Below, in pieces: positions 1 through 7,563 of a stretch of 9,680 nt of DNA; positions within the stretch are counted from its first letter, which is position 1, and the number at the start of each line of letters is the position of its first letter. Location: NCBI GenBank assembly GCA_945900695.1, contig CAMDJU010000091.1, positions 1 to 9,680 of the forward strand. Reading direction: 5' to 3'. This DNA is from Bordetella parapertussis. GTDB taxonomy: Bacteria > Pseudomonadota > Gammaproteobacteria > Burkholderiales > Burkholderiaceae_C. The notes under the pieces are model-generated. The model was not told the DNA's origin. It saw only the letters and a list, made by a program, of their open reading frames with translations, and ran no database searches. The translations under genes and the position numbers were made by a program.

Positions 1-369
1 CACGGCCCCTTGTTCACCTGGCTCGACAGCCAACACCAAGAGCACGGCAGCTTGCCCTGGGGGGCTTTGCGCGAAGGCCTGCGCGAACACCCCAGCGAAG
101 CACTGGCCTTGAAGGTCATGGACACGGGCTTTGAGGTCACCCCCATGACCCACACCGACGAGCCCAGCCCCCGCGCCATGAGCGAACAAGCGTTGGCGCT
201 GGAAAGCGCGGCCGAACTCAAGGCATTGCTCACCCGCTTACTCATTGAGCGACTGAAAACCCAAGAGACGCAGGCCATTGCCAGCGCACAAATCGACCCC
301 GGCGCGTTAGAGCGTTACCGCGCCTTGCAAGCGCGCCGGCGGTCGCTGGAAACCCAGCCAGAGGTATAA
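1..369 (+). CDS. dnaG: DNA primase DnaG, C-terminal fragment (5' end outside the window)
   Basis: The reading frame is open from the first base and ends with TAA at 367-369, giving the last 122 residues. DnaG makes RNA primers at the replication fork, and its C-terminal domain docks on the DnaB helicase. The fragment is helical and charged: the segment around nt 187-350 (ESAAELKALLTRLLIERLK, then DPGALERYRALQARRRSLE) fits the helicase-binding end of primases. No catalytic TOPRIM or zinc motifs are expected in this part and none are seen. The main support is position: it lies directly upstream of rpoD on the same strand, the classic dnaG-rpoD arrangement of the macromolecular synthesis operon. 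The stop codon lies inside a TATAAT hexamer that may serve rpoD. The family assignment rests on this context plus the character of the tail, because the diagnostic domains are outside the window. Confidence 0.85.
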   Translation, partial: HGPLFTWLDSQHQEHGSLPWGALREGLREHPSEALALKVMDTGFEVTPMTHTDEPSPRAMSEQALALESAAELKALLTRLLIERLKTQETQAIASAQIDPGALERYRALQARRRSLETQPEV

Positions 370-370
370 T
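342..370 (+). promoter_or_regulatory. Candidate sigma-70 promoter for rpoD overlapping the dnaG stop
   Basis: A perfect -10 hexamer TATAAT sits at 365-370 and contains the dnaG stop codon TAA (367-369). The -35 region at 17-bp spacing (342-347, GTCGCT) matches TTGACA poorly, and there is no extended -10 TG. Promoters for rpoD inside or at the end of dnaG are known from E. coli. Use here is inferred. Transcription would start near 377 and give a leader of about 190 nt. Confidence 0.4.
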
Positions 371-509
371 CCACTTCACCCAAGCGCAAGCGTGACAGCA
401 GCACCTCCGAAATTGGCCAACCCAGGGCACGCGCCCAAACCGGCCAGCCACCCGCCAGGACTGCACCCCAAATGATCGCCCACCCCCTTGCGCAGGTTCC
501 CCAGCCCAG

Positions 510-542
510 CCCACGCGCCCTTCGGGTGTTGGGTGTTTTTTT
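510..542 (+). terminator. Terminator-like hairpin in the rpoD leader (possible attenuator)
   Basis: The left arm CCCA (510-513), bulged C514 and GCGCCC (515-520) pair with GGGTGT (524-529) and TGGG (530-533) around a TTC loop. Two of the pairs are G-T. Seven T's follow at 536-542. This is the layout of an intrinsic terminator, but it lies only about 11 nt before the rpoD ribosome binding site. It could end read-through from dnaG or act as an attenuator controlling rpoD. The 9-mer CACGCGCCC of the left arm also occurs at 428-436, which could offer an alternative pairing partner. Confidence 0.5.
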
Positions 543-552
543 GTCTCTCAAT

Positions 553-557
553 GGAGG
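553..557 (+). promoter_or_regulatory. Ribosome binding site deciding the rpoD start
   Basis: GGAGG lies 9 nt upstream of the ATG at 567, a normal spacing. It directly abuts the earlier in-frame ATG at 558, which is too close to be served by it. This favours 567 over 558 as the start of rpoD. Confidence 0.75.
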
Positions 558-566
558 ATGAGTTCC

Positions 567-2987
567 ATGCCTGCTCAAAAACCCAAAAAGACCGCTCAGC
601 CCGCCCCGAAAGGTGCGAAAGCCGCTGCCAAGAGCCCGAAAAGCACCCCGAAACCCGCCAGCGCCACGACCGCCAAGAAAGCCATGCCAGTGACATCCGC
701 CAAAGCCAACGTCAAACCAGCCACCAAAGTCGCTGCCACAGCAGCGCCCGCAAAGCCTGTGGCCAAACCCGCCACGAAAGTGACGGCCAAAGCCCCCGCC
801 AAACCCATTGCCAAAACCGCGGCCAAGCCAGCAGCAAAACCTGCCGCCAAAGTCGCTGCCAAAACCGTGGTGGCCGCCAAAACACCCGTCAAAGCACCCG
901 TGAAAGCAGCTTCCGCCAAACCTGCTGCCAAACCTGTGGCCAAAACCGCACCTGCAGCCAAAGGCAAGGCCGCGGCCAAGGGCAAAGGCCCGGGACTGGA
1001 ACACGACCTGCCCGACCTTGAAGCCGAGTTTGCCGAGGAAACCCCTGCAGTCGCAGGCGAAAAGGTCAAACCCCTGCGCATGAAAATCAGCAAGGCCAAA
1101 GAGCGCGCCTTGATGAAAGAGTTTGGCTTGGATGAGACCATCCTCTCCGAAGAAGACCTCGCCAAGCGCCGCCTGCGCTTGAAAACCCTGATCAAGATGG
1201 GCAAAACCCGGGGTTACCTCACCCACGGCGAAATCTCTGACCACCTGCCTGACAAATTGGTCGATGCCGAGACCATGGAAGTGGTGATCACCATGTTGAA
1301 TGACATGGGTGTGGCGGTGTACGAGCAAACCCCGGATGCCGAGACTTTGCTCATCACCAACACTGGCCCGACCGTGGCCAGCGAAGAAGAGGCTGAAGAA
1401 GAAGCCGAAGCTGCTTTGTCCACCGTTGACAGCGAGTTTGGCCGCACCACCGACCCCGTGCGCATGTACATGCGCGAAATGGGTACGGTCGAACTGCTGA
1501 CCCGCGAGGGCGAAATCGAAATCGCCAAGCGCATCGAAGGCGGCTTGATGGACATGATGGCCGCCATCAGCGCCTCGCCTGCCACCATTGCCGAAATCCT
1601 TCGTCTGGCCACAGACATCCGCGAAGACAAGGTGGTTATCTCCACCATCGTCGATGGTTTCAGCAACGCCAATGAAGCCGACGACTACGTGGCCGAAGAA
1701 GACTTTGACGAGTTCGACGAAGCCGACGACGACGACGGCAAAGGCGGCTCCAAGGCACTGACCAAAAAGCTCGAAGAACTCAAGCGAGAAGCGCTTGATC
1801 GTTTTGACCGCATCGCCGGTTTGTTTGAGAAGGTGCACAAGTCCTACGACAAAGAAGGCTACGGCACACCCAACTACATGAAGGCACAAAAGGCCTTGAG
1901 CGAAGAGCTCATGACCATCCGCTTCACCGCCCGAACCATCGAGCGATTGTGCGAAATGGTGCGTGCCCAGGTGGAAGACGTGCGCAAAAAAGAGCGCCAA
2001 CTGCGCCGCATCATTGTGGACAAATGCGGCATGCCGCAAGACGTGTTTGTCAAAGACTTCCCCACCAACTTGCTCAACCTCAAATGGGTCGAAAAGCAAG
2101 CCGCAGCGGGCAAGCCCTGGTCTGCCACCATGGCGCGCAACATCCCACCGGTGCAAGAGCTGCAACAACGCCTGATTGAGCTGCAAACCCGCGTGGTCGT
2201 GCCTTTGGCAGAGCTCAAGGACATCAACAAGCGCATGAACCAAGGCGAGGCCAACTCTCGCCACGCCAAGAAAGAAATGATCGAAGCCAACCTGCGCTTG
2301 GTCATCTCGATCGCCAAAAAATACACCAACCGTGGCTTGCAGTTCCTGGACTTGATCCAAGAGGGCAATATCGGTTTGATGAAGGCCGTGGACAAATTCG
2401 AATACCGCCGGGGCTATAAGTTCTCGACCTATGCCACTTGGTGGATTCGCCAGGCCATCACCCGCTCGATCGCCGATCAGGCCCGCACCATTCGCATCCC
2501 CGTGCACATGATTGAAACCATCAACAAGATGAACCGCATCAGCCGCCAACACTTGCAAGAGTTTGGTTTTGAGCCCGATGCATCCATCTTGGCCGAGAAG
2601 ATGGAAATTCCCGAAGACAAGATCCGCAAAATCATGAAGATTGCCAAGGAGCCCATCTCCATGGAAACCCCCATCGGTGACGACGACGACTCGCACCTGG
2701 GCGACTTCATCGAAGACAGCGCCAACACCGCCCCCATCGAGGCGGCCATGCAAGCGGGCTTGCGCGATGTGGTCAAAGACATCCTCGACGGCCTCACCCC
2801 CCGCGAAGCCAAGGTGCTGCGCATGCGCTTTGGCATCGAAATGTCCACCGACCACACCCTGGAAGAAGTGGGCAAACAATTTGACGTGACGCGCGAGCGC
2901 ATTCGCCAAATCGAAGCCAAGGCCTTGCGCAAGCTGAAGCACCCCAGCCGCAGCGACAAACTGCGCAGCTTCATCGACACCATCTGA
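567..2987 (+). CDS. rpoD: RNA polymerase primary sigma factor RpoD (sigma-70)
   Basis: This 806-residue protein directs RNA polymerase to housekeeping promoters. Residues about 1-143 are a Lys/Ala/Pro-rich low-complexity tail. A region 1.1-like segment follows (about 208-265, with [13 protein letters not shown] and [18 protein letters not shown]). An acidic linker (about 271-285) leads to region 1.2, beginning near D296 ([21 protein letters not shown]). The non-conserved region holds a second acidic run (about 376-391). Region 2 begins near N575 ([20 protein letters not shown]) and includes the -10 recognition segment [18 protein letters not shown] from residue 621. The region 3.2 finger is seen as [13 protein letters not shown] near 705-718. 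The -35-binding helix-turn-helix of region 4.2 includes [10 protein letters not shown] at about 774-783. The protein is about 190 residues longer than E. coli RpoD, mostly through the tail, which is common in beta-proteobacteria. The start at 567 is chosen from GGAGG spacing; ATG 558 would add three residues. Confidence 0.97.
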   Translation: MPAQKPKKTAQPAPKGAKAAAKSPKSTPKPASATTAKKAMPVTSAKANVKPATKVAATAAPAKPVAKPATKVTAKAPAKPIAKTAAKPAAKPAAKVAAKTVVAAKTPVKAPVKAASAKPAAKPVAKTAPAAKGKAAAKGKGPGLEHDLPDLEAEFAEETPAVAGEKVKPLRMKISKAKERALMKEFGLDETILSEEDLAKRRLRLKTLIKMGKTRGYLTHGEISDHLPDKLVDAETMEVVITMLNDMGVAVYEQTPDAETLLITNTGPTVASEEEAEEEAEAALSTVDSEFGRTTDPVRMYMREMGTVELLTREGEIEIAKRIEGGLMDMMAAISASPATIAEILRLATDIREDKVVISTIVDGFSNANEADDYVAEEDFDEFDEADDDDGKGGSKALTKKLEELKREALDRFDRIAGLFEKVHKSYDKEGYGTPNYMKAQKALSEELMTIRFTARTIERLCEMVRAQVEDVRKKERQLRRIIVDKCGMPQDVFVKDFPTNLLNLKWVEKQAAAGKPWSATMARNIPPVQELQQRLIELQTRVVVPLAELKDINKRMNQGEANSRHAKKEMIEANLRLVISIAKKYTNRGLQFLDLIQEGNIGLMKAVDKFEYRRGYKFSTYATWWIRQAITRSIADQARTIRIPVHMIETINKMNRISRQHLQEFGFEPDASILAEKMEIPEDKIRKIMKIAKEPISMETPIGDDDDSHLGDFIEDSANTAPIEAAMQAGLRDVVKDILDGLTPREAKVLRMRFGIEMSTDHTLEEVGKQFDVTRERIRQIEAKALRKLKHPSRSDKLRSFIDTI
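579..993 (+). repeat. Low-complexity coding repeat: Lys/Ala/Pro-rich tail of RpoD
   Basis: The DNA is built from many imperfect copies of gccaaa-type hexamers (Ala-Lys) mixed with cct/ccc (Pro) and gtg/gtc (Val), giving units such as [14 protein letters not shown]. The composition resembles the tails of histone H1-like bacterial proteins. The stretch is strongly positively charged and probably disordered. It is a likely place for slippage and length variation between strains. Confidence 0.8.
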
Positions 2988-2998
2988 GCTGGGCACGC

Positions 2999-3039
2999 CC
3001 CATCAAAAAAGGACGCCACAGGCGTCCTTTTTTGATGGG
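2999..3039. terminator. Bidirectional intrinsic terminator between rpoD and the pmd operon
   Basis: The two arms, 2999-3017 and 3021-3039, form a perfect 19-bp stem around an ACA loop. The stem contains six A's on the left arm and six T's on the right arm, flanking a GGACGCC/GGCGTCC core. On either strand the transcript therefore ends in a GC-rich stem followed by a U run. It starts 12 nt after the rpoD stop and can also close the convergent operon, whose last stop lies 142 bp away. Confidence 0.93.
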
Positions 3040-3087
3040 CAGCTGAAAAGGTATTGTGCAGACCTTCGCCAGGGAAACTCAGCAAGA

Positions 3088-3132
3088 GCCTGTCATCGCG
3101 ATGATTGCGACGCATCGCTCGCAAGGACAGCC
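3088..3132. repeat. Small nested palindromic element, possibly REP-like
   Basis: Outer arms CTGTC (3090-3094) and GACAG (3126-3130) enclose a perfect 12-bp palindrome TCATCGCGATGA (3093-3104), a 6-bp hairpin TTGCGA (3105-3110) with TCGCAA (3119-3124), and an alternative pair GCGATG (3098-3103) with CATCGC (3113-3118). The mutually exclusive pairings and the intergenic position after a convergent gene pair suggest an interspersed repeat element. A family cannot be assigned without a genome search. Confidence 0.45.
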
Positions 3133-3148
3133 CGATGCCAAGCTTGCC

Positions 3149-3177
3149 TTAGGCAAACACCTCTGTATCCACCTCGG
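3149..3177 (-). pseudogene. Second copy of the aldo/keto reductase 3' end (gene remnant)
   Basis: These 29 bases match the end of the adjacent aldo/keto reductase gene (3181-3209) at 26 of 29 positions, offset by 32 bp. Read on the minus strand, the copy encodes EVDTEVFA plus a stop, identical to the real gene's tail. All three differences are synonymous third positions (GAC/GAT, ACC/ACA, GCT/GCC). It lies after the gene's own stop, in another frame, so it is not translated as part of that gene. The best reading is the leftover tail of a homologous gene. Part of it overlaps a 13-nt palindrome TTGCCTTAGGCAA (3144-3156). Confidence 0.65.
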
Positions 3178-3180
3178 CTT

Positions 3181-4188
3181 TTAAGCAAACACCTCGGTGT
3201 CCACCTCGGAGTTGGCCTGGTCGTTGTAGCGGTTGCCCACCACGTTGTGTTGGCCGATCATGGCCTCGAGCTGTTGCATGTGGGCAGGGCTGAGTTTGAC
3301 GTTCAATGCGCCCAGGTCGTCATGCAAATGCGGGATCGACGTGGTGCCGGGAATGGGAACGATGTGCGGCGCTTTGTGCAGCAGCCAGGCGATGGCCAGT
3401 TGCGATGGGCTGCAACCCAGTTCTTGCGCCAGGGCCAAGTAGGGTGGCAGCAATTGCTGGTTGCGCGGGAAGTTGTCGGCACTGAAGCGCGGCATCCCGC
3501 GGCGAATGTCTTTCGCATCCAGCTTGTCGATGTCAATGGGCTTGCCGCACAAAAACCCTCGTGCCACGGGGCTAAAAGCCACAAACGTGGCGCCCAACTC
3601 GCGACAAGCTTGGAGCAATGCAATTTCGGGGTTGCGCGTCCACAGCGAATACTCTGTTTGCACCGCCGCGATGGGGTGCACCGCATGCGCCTTGCGCAAG
3701 GTGACAGCTGAGACCTCGGACAAACCAATGCTGCGGATTTTGCCGGCGCGAATCAAATCGCTCAAGCCGCCCACGCTGTCTTCAATCGGGACTTTTTTGT
3801 CCCAGCGGTGCAGGTAGTACAGGTCGATCACATCGGTTTGCAAGCGGCGCAATGCGTCCTCGCAGGTTTGGCGCAAGGTGGCCGGGCGACCATCGATCAC
3901 GCGCACCATTTTGCCGTCCCCTTGGACGTCCACCCCTTGCATGCCACATTTGCTGGCCAAGGTGAATTGATGGCGATGCGCCGACAAGGCTTTGCCCACA
4001 ATTTTTTCGCTCATCCCAAAGCCATACAAGGCGGCCGTATCAAAGTGGGTAACACCTGCATCCAAGGCGGTGAGCAACAAGCGCTCGGCCTGCTCGGGCG
4101 GCGGCGGGTTGCCATAGGCATGGCAAATGTTCATGCAGCCCAGGCCAATGGGCGAGACTTGAAACGGCCCCAGGGCGCGCGTGCTCAT
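3181..4188 (-). CDS. Aldo/keto reductase at the end of the pmd operon
   Basis: This 335-residue NAD(P)H-dependent oxidoreductase of the aldo/keto reductase superfamily has a TIM barrel fold and is probably cytoplasmic. The catalytic tetrad is visible: D50 and Y55 (HFDTAALYG), K80 (ASKCG) and H127 (YYLHRWD). The GLSEVS strand (155-160) and the C-terminal IPGTTS cofactor-binding segment are typical. The overall look recalls the AKR13/YakC-like group, but this is not certain. The ATG at 4188-4186 overlaps the TGA of pmdC (ATGA), with GGAG 11 nt upstream inside pmdC, so translation is probably coupled. A longer frame reaches 4227 but lacks this arrangement and is less likely. The substrate is unknown. 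Coupling to pmdC suggests an aldehyde or keto intermediate of aromatic catabolism, which is inference. A second copy of its 3' end follows the stop. Confidence 0.92.
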   Translation of the reverse strand: MSTRALGPFQVSPIGLGCMNICHAYGNPPPPEQAERLLLTALDAGVTHFDTAALYGFGMSEKIVGKALSAHRHQFTLASKCGMQGVDVQGDGKMVRVIDGRPATLRQTCEDALRRLQTDVIDLYYLHRWDKKVPIEDSVGGLSDLIRAGKIRSIGLSEVSAVTLRKAHAVHPIAAVQTEYSLWTRNPEIALLQACRELGATFVAFSPVARGFLCGKPIDIDKLDAKDIRRGMPRFSADNFPRNQQLLPPYLALAQELGCSPSQLAIAWLLHKAPHIVPIPGTTSIPHLHDDLGALNVKLSPAHMQQLEAMIGQHNVVGNRYNDQANSEVDTEVFA

Positions 4189-5132
4189 GAGAGTTGTTGC
4201 TCCAAGTCGTGCAGCACCTGGTAGCAAGGCAGCACTTGGGCCACGCTGGCATTGGGCTCACGGCCTTCTTGAATGGCGGCAAAAAATTCGCGGTCTTGCA
4301 GCTCAATGCCGTTCATCGACACCGCCACTTTGGACACGTCAATTTGCTCTTCTTTGCCGGTGAACAAATCGTCATAGCGGGCCAAATACGTGGCTGTGTC
4401 GCCGATGTAGCGGAAGTAAGTACCCAAGGGGCCGTCGTTGTTGAAGCTCAGGCTCAAGGTGCAAATGGCACCATTGGCTGCCTTGAGTTGAATGCCCATG
4501 TCCATGGCAATGCCCAGTGTGGGGTGGATGGGGCCCTGCACGGCGTTGGCTTTGACGATGGGGCTGCCCACTTGGTAGGCAAACAAATCCACCGTGTGCG
4601 CAGCGTGGTGCCACAGCAAGTGGTCGGTCCAGCTGCGCGGCTGGCCCAAGGCGTTCATGTTGGTGCGGCGAAAGAAATAAGTTTGCACGTCCAGTTGCTG
4701 GATGTTGAACTGCCCGGCCTTGATTTGTTGGTTCACATATTGGTGGCTGGGATTGAAGCGCCGGGTGTGACCGCACATCGCCACCTTGCCCGTGGACTGG
4801 GCCAAGTCGACCACGGCTTTGGCGTCTTTCCAGCTGTCGGCCAGGGGAATTTCGACCTGCACATGCTTGCCCGCTTGCAAACACGCCAGCGACTGCGATG
4901 CGTGCATTTGGGTGGGCGTGCACAAAATCACCGCGTCCACCTCCTTGATCTTCAAGCTGTCGTTCAAGTCGGTGCTGACGTGGGCGATGCCGTACTTTTT
5001 GGCCACTTCTTGGGTTTTGGCCAGCTCACGCCCAACCAATGAAATGACTTCAACGCCAGCGATGTTTTTGATGCCGTCCAAATGCTTGGTGCCGAATGCG
5101 CCAGCGCCGGCAAGGGCCACTTTGATGGTCAT
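4185..5132 (-). CDS. pmdC/ligC: 4-carboxy-2-hydroxymuconate-6-semialdehyde dehydrogenase
   Basis: This enzyme oxidises CHMS, the ring-cleavage product of protocatechuate, as its cyclic hemiacetal form, to 2-pyrone-4,6-dicarboxylate with NADP+. The 315 residues match the known LigC/PmdC length. It has the Gfo/Idh/MocA layout: a Rossmann nucleotide-binding motif GAGAFG (9-14), the CTPTQMH strand (71-77), VEIPLADS (93-100) where most family members have EKP, and DHLLWHHAAHTVDLF (170-184) in the substrate domain. The usual EKP lysine is replaced by isoleucine, which I recall as normal for this subfamily but cannot verify here. AGGAG lies 7 nt before the start. It follows pmdB after a 58-bp AT-richer gap and overlaps the aldo/keto reductase start by 4 bp. 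The identification is strong because the whole pathway surrounds it. Confidence 0.95.
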   Translation of the reverse strand: MTIKVALAGAGAFGTKHLDGIKNIAGVEVISLVGRELAKTQEVAKKYGIAHVSTDLNDSLKIKEVDAVILCTPTQMHASQSLACLQAGKHVQVEIPLADSWKDAKAVVDLAQSTGKVAMCGHTRRFNPSHQYVNQQIKAGQFNIQQLDVQTYFFRRTNMNALGQPRSWTDHLLWHHAAHTVDLFAYQVGSPIVKANAVQGPIHPTLGIAMDMGIQLKAANGAICTLSLSFNNDGPLGTYFRYIGDTATYLARYDDLFTGKEEQIDVSKVAVSMNGIELQDREFFAAIQEGREPNASVAQVLPCYQVLHDLEQQLS

Positions 5133-5190
5133 GGATAAGCTCCTGATATTCGATGTTGAAAGTTAAAACCGATTGACGTAAACACCCGCC

Positions 5191-6072
<882 letters not shown>

Positions 6073-6516
6073 TCAAGCCTTTGCAGTCTGGCCAGCGCGG
6101 CCTTGGGGTTGTCGGTGGGCCTGTGCGTCGCCGTCTTCACCAACCACACGGTTGCCGTTGGCAGAGCGCCCGCCGGCGACCATCATGTTGCGGTACTCGT
6201 CCTCGGTCATGCCGGTCATGCTGCCAGCCATTTGCTGAAAACTCTTGCCATCTGTGGCACCGATTTTGGCCAGGAAATAAATATTGCCGCCGGTGCGGAT
6301 GCACCAGTTGAGGTCGCGCGCCATCACCGCATCTTTTTGCTCTTCGCTCATGTCCCACTCGTCAAGGTAGGCGCGCTCGTTGGCCTTGAAGCGCTCGCGG
6401 TTATCGGCCTTCATCAAGGACATGCAAAACTGATTTAGCCAGTAGCCTTTGCGCGATTGCTCGGCGTCAAAAATGGTGGTGCCCGGAACGTCCAGGTAGG
6501 GTTTGTCAAGTGCCAT
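6073..6516 (-). CDS. pmdA/ligA: Protocatechuate 4,5-dioxygenase alpha subunit
   Basis: This is the small subunit of the dioxygenase. It packs against PmdB and helps form the active-site lid. It has 147 residues, close to the 139 of Sphingobium LigA. The sequence is all-helical in character, with the typical beginning (KPYLDVPGTTIFDAEQSRKG) and the conserved middle (NWCIRTGGNIYFLAKIGATD), then MAGSMTGMTEDEYRNMM. The last 25 or so residues are a Gln/Ala/Gly-rich tail without clear structure. AAGG lies 7 nt upstream of the ATG at 6516, and pmdD ends 3 nt before it. The order A then B with near-zero spacing matches known pmd and lig clusters. Confidence 0.96.
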   Translation of the reverse strand: MALDKPYLDVPGTTIFDAEQSRKGYWLNQFCMSLMKADNRERFKANERAYLDEWDMSEEQKDAVMARDLNWCIRTGGNIYFLAKIGATDGKSFQQMAGSMTGMTEDEYRNMMVAGGRSANGNRVVGEDGDAQAHRQPQGRAGQTAKA

Positions 6517-6519
6517 GGT

Positions 6520-7440
6520 TCAGCCTTTCAAAAGTTCGGGCCAATAAAGCCGGGTGGGGTTGTCCACCAACAAGCGGCGTTGCAAGTCTGCGGTGGGGGC
6601 AATGTGGGGGATGAAGTCCACCAGCAAGCCGTCGTCGGGCATGTGGTCTTTCAAGTTGGGGTGCGGCCAATCGGTGCCCCACAGCACGCGGTCGGGAAAG
6701 GTCTCGACCACATGGCGGGCAAAGGGCACGACGTCGCGGTAGGCGTTGCGCTGGCCATTCAGTGCCGCAGGGCCCGCCAGCGACAAGCGCTCAGGGCAAG
6801 TGACCTTGCTCCACACGTTCTCATGCTGCTGCATGAACTTCATGAACAACGCAAACTCAGGGCCATCCACCGCTTGGTTCACATTGGGGCGACCCATGTG
6901 ATCGACCACCACGGTGGTGGGCAGCGCGGTGAAAAAGTCCCACAACTCGGGCAAGTCTACGGCTTCAAAGTAAATCACCACATGCCAACCCCAGGCCTTG
7001 ATGCGGGTGGCGATTTCCAGCAACTCGTCCTTGGGCGTGAAGTCCACCAAGCGTTTGACAAAATTAAACCGCACACCACGCACACCCGCGTCGTGCATGG
7101 CCTGCAACTCGCCATCGGTGACGCTGCGCTTGACCGTGGCCACACCCCGCGCTTTGCCGCCCGAGTTCAGCAAGGCGTCCACCATGGCGCGGTTATCGGC
7201 ACCGTGGCAAGTGGCTTGCACCACCACATTTTTGGCAAATCCCAAATGGTCGCGCAAGGCATATAACTGGTGCTTGGAAGCATCGCAGGGCGTGTATTTG
7301 CGCTCGGGGGCGAAGGGAAACTCCGCGCCGGGGCCAAACACATGGCAGTGCGCATCCACCGCACCGGCGGGCAGCACGAATTGGGGTTTGCTGGGGCCGG
7401 TATACCAATCGAGCCAACCGGGTGTTTTTTCAAATTGCAT
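6520..7440 (-). CDS. pmdD/ligI: 2-pyrone-4,6-dicarboxylate hydrolase (lactonase)
   Basis: This enzyme opens the lactone ring of 2-pyrone-4,6-dicarboxylate to 4-oxalomesaconate. The 306-residue protein belongs to the amidohydrolase superfamily (amidohydrolase_2). Signature residues are H31 and H33 (DAHCHVFGP), R124 and R130 (GVRFNFVKR), H181 (VVDHMGRPN) and the catalytic D257 (LWGTDWPHPN). They correspond to residues described in the metal-independent LigI of Sphingobium, where arginines hold the carboxylates. The end NPTRLYWPE is also typical. AAGGA lies 8 nt before the ATG. It is separated from pmdF by 123 bp of structured sequence, the largest gap inside this operon. Cytoplasmic. Confidence 0.96.
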   Translation of the reverse strand: MQFEKTPGWLDWYTGPSKPQFVLPAGAVDAHCHVFGPGAEFPFAPERKYTPCDASKHQLYALRDHLGFAKNVVVQATCHGADNRAMVDALLNSGGKARGVATVKRSVTDGELQAMHDAGVRGVRFNFVKRLVDFTPKDELLEIATRIKAWGWHVVIYFEAVDLPELWDFFTALPTTVVVDHMGRPNVNQAVDGPEFALFMKFMQQHENVWSKVTCPERLSLAGPAALNGQRNAYRDVVPFARHVVETFPDRVLWGTDWPHPNLKDHMPDDGLLVDFIPHIAPTADLQRRLLVDNPTRLYWPELLKG

Positions 7441-7563
7441 GGTTCTTATCCTTGGTTGCAGACGGGTCTGCCTCAGTGTGCGTCAGCCATGGCGGTGGCT
7501 GCCTCGCACAAGATCATTGCCATGGCATGCGCAAGGCTCCACAGCGAGGCAGTCGTTGGCACA
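7441..7563 (-). other. Structured 123-bp gap between pmdF and pmdD
   Basis: The gap holds CTGCCTCG (7499-7506) inverted against CGAGGCAG (7545-7552), a 10-bp palindrome TGCCATGGCA (7518-7527) inside that loop, and CAGCCA (7484-7489) against TGGCTG (7496-7501). On the minus strand no T run follows any of them, so they are not ordinary terminators. Possible roles are mRNA stability or processing between the E-F and D-A-B-C parts, or an internal promoter or operator. A frame of about 29 codons (7562 to 7473, GTG start) is open but lacks a ribosome binding site, and could be a gene relic. Confidence 0.45.

Larger units (their letters stand above)
472..561 (+). other. Possible 29-residue leader ORF overlapping the terminator-like hairpin
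   Basis: ATG at 472 opens a frame of 29 codons that ends with TGA at 559-561. It is preceded by AGGA (457-460) at 11-nt spacing. The frame is proline-rich in its first half (residues 5, 10, 12 and 14) and runs through the whole hairpin at 510-533. A ribosome translating it would cover the hairpin and stop on top of the rpoD ribosome binding site. It may be a chance frame, because the Shine-Dalgarno match is modest and I recognise no homologue. Confidence 0.2.

Noticed and set aside
558..566. The earlier in-frame ATG of rpoD at 558.
   Set aside because: GGAGG directly abuts it with no spacer, while the same site has ideal 9-nt spacing to the ATG at 567.
579..993. The repeats at the start of rpoD as a CRISPR array or tandem DNA repeat element.
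   Set aside because: The repeats are short, imperfect and in frame, and they encode a Lys/Ala/Pro tail. There are no regular spacers.
315..2996. An 893-codon open frame on the minus strand opposite rpoD.
   Set aside because: It is a shadow of the biased codon use of rpoD. Its translation is rich in His, Phe and Gly without recognisable domains, whereas the plus strand encodes a complete sigma-70 with all conserved regions.
4189..4227. A longer start for the aldo/keto reductase at 4227, adding 13 residues.
   Set aside because: The ATG at 4188 overlaps the pmdC stop in the usual ATGA manner, and the protein beginning MSTRALGPFQVSPIGLG fits the family N-terminus.
5133..5190. A possible internal promoter in the AT-richer 58-bp gap before pmdC.
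   Set aside because: No convincing -35/-10 pair with suitable spacing could be found on the minus strand. The gap contains a good AGGAG ribosome binding site and nothing else I can support.
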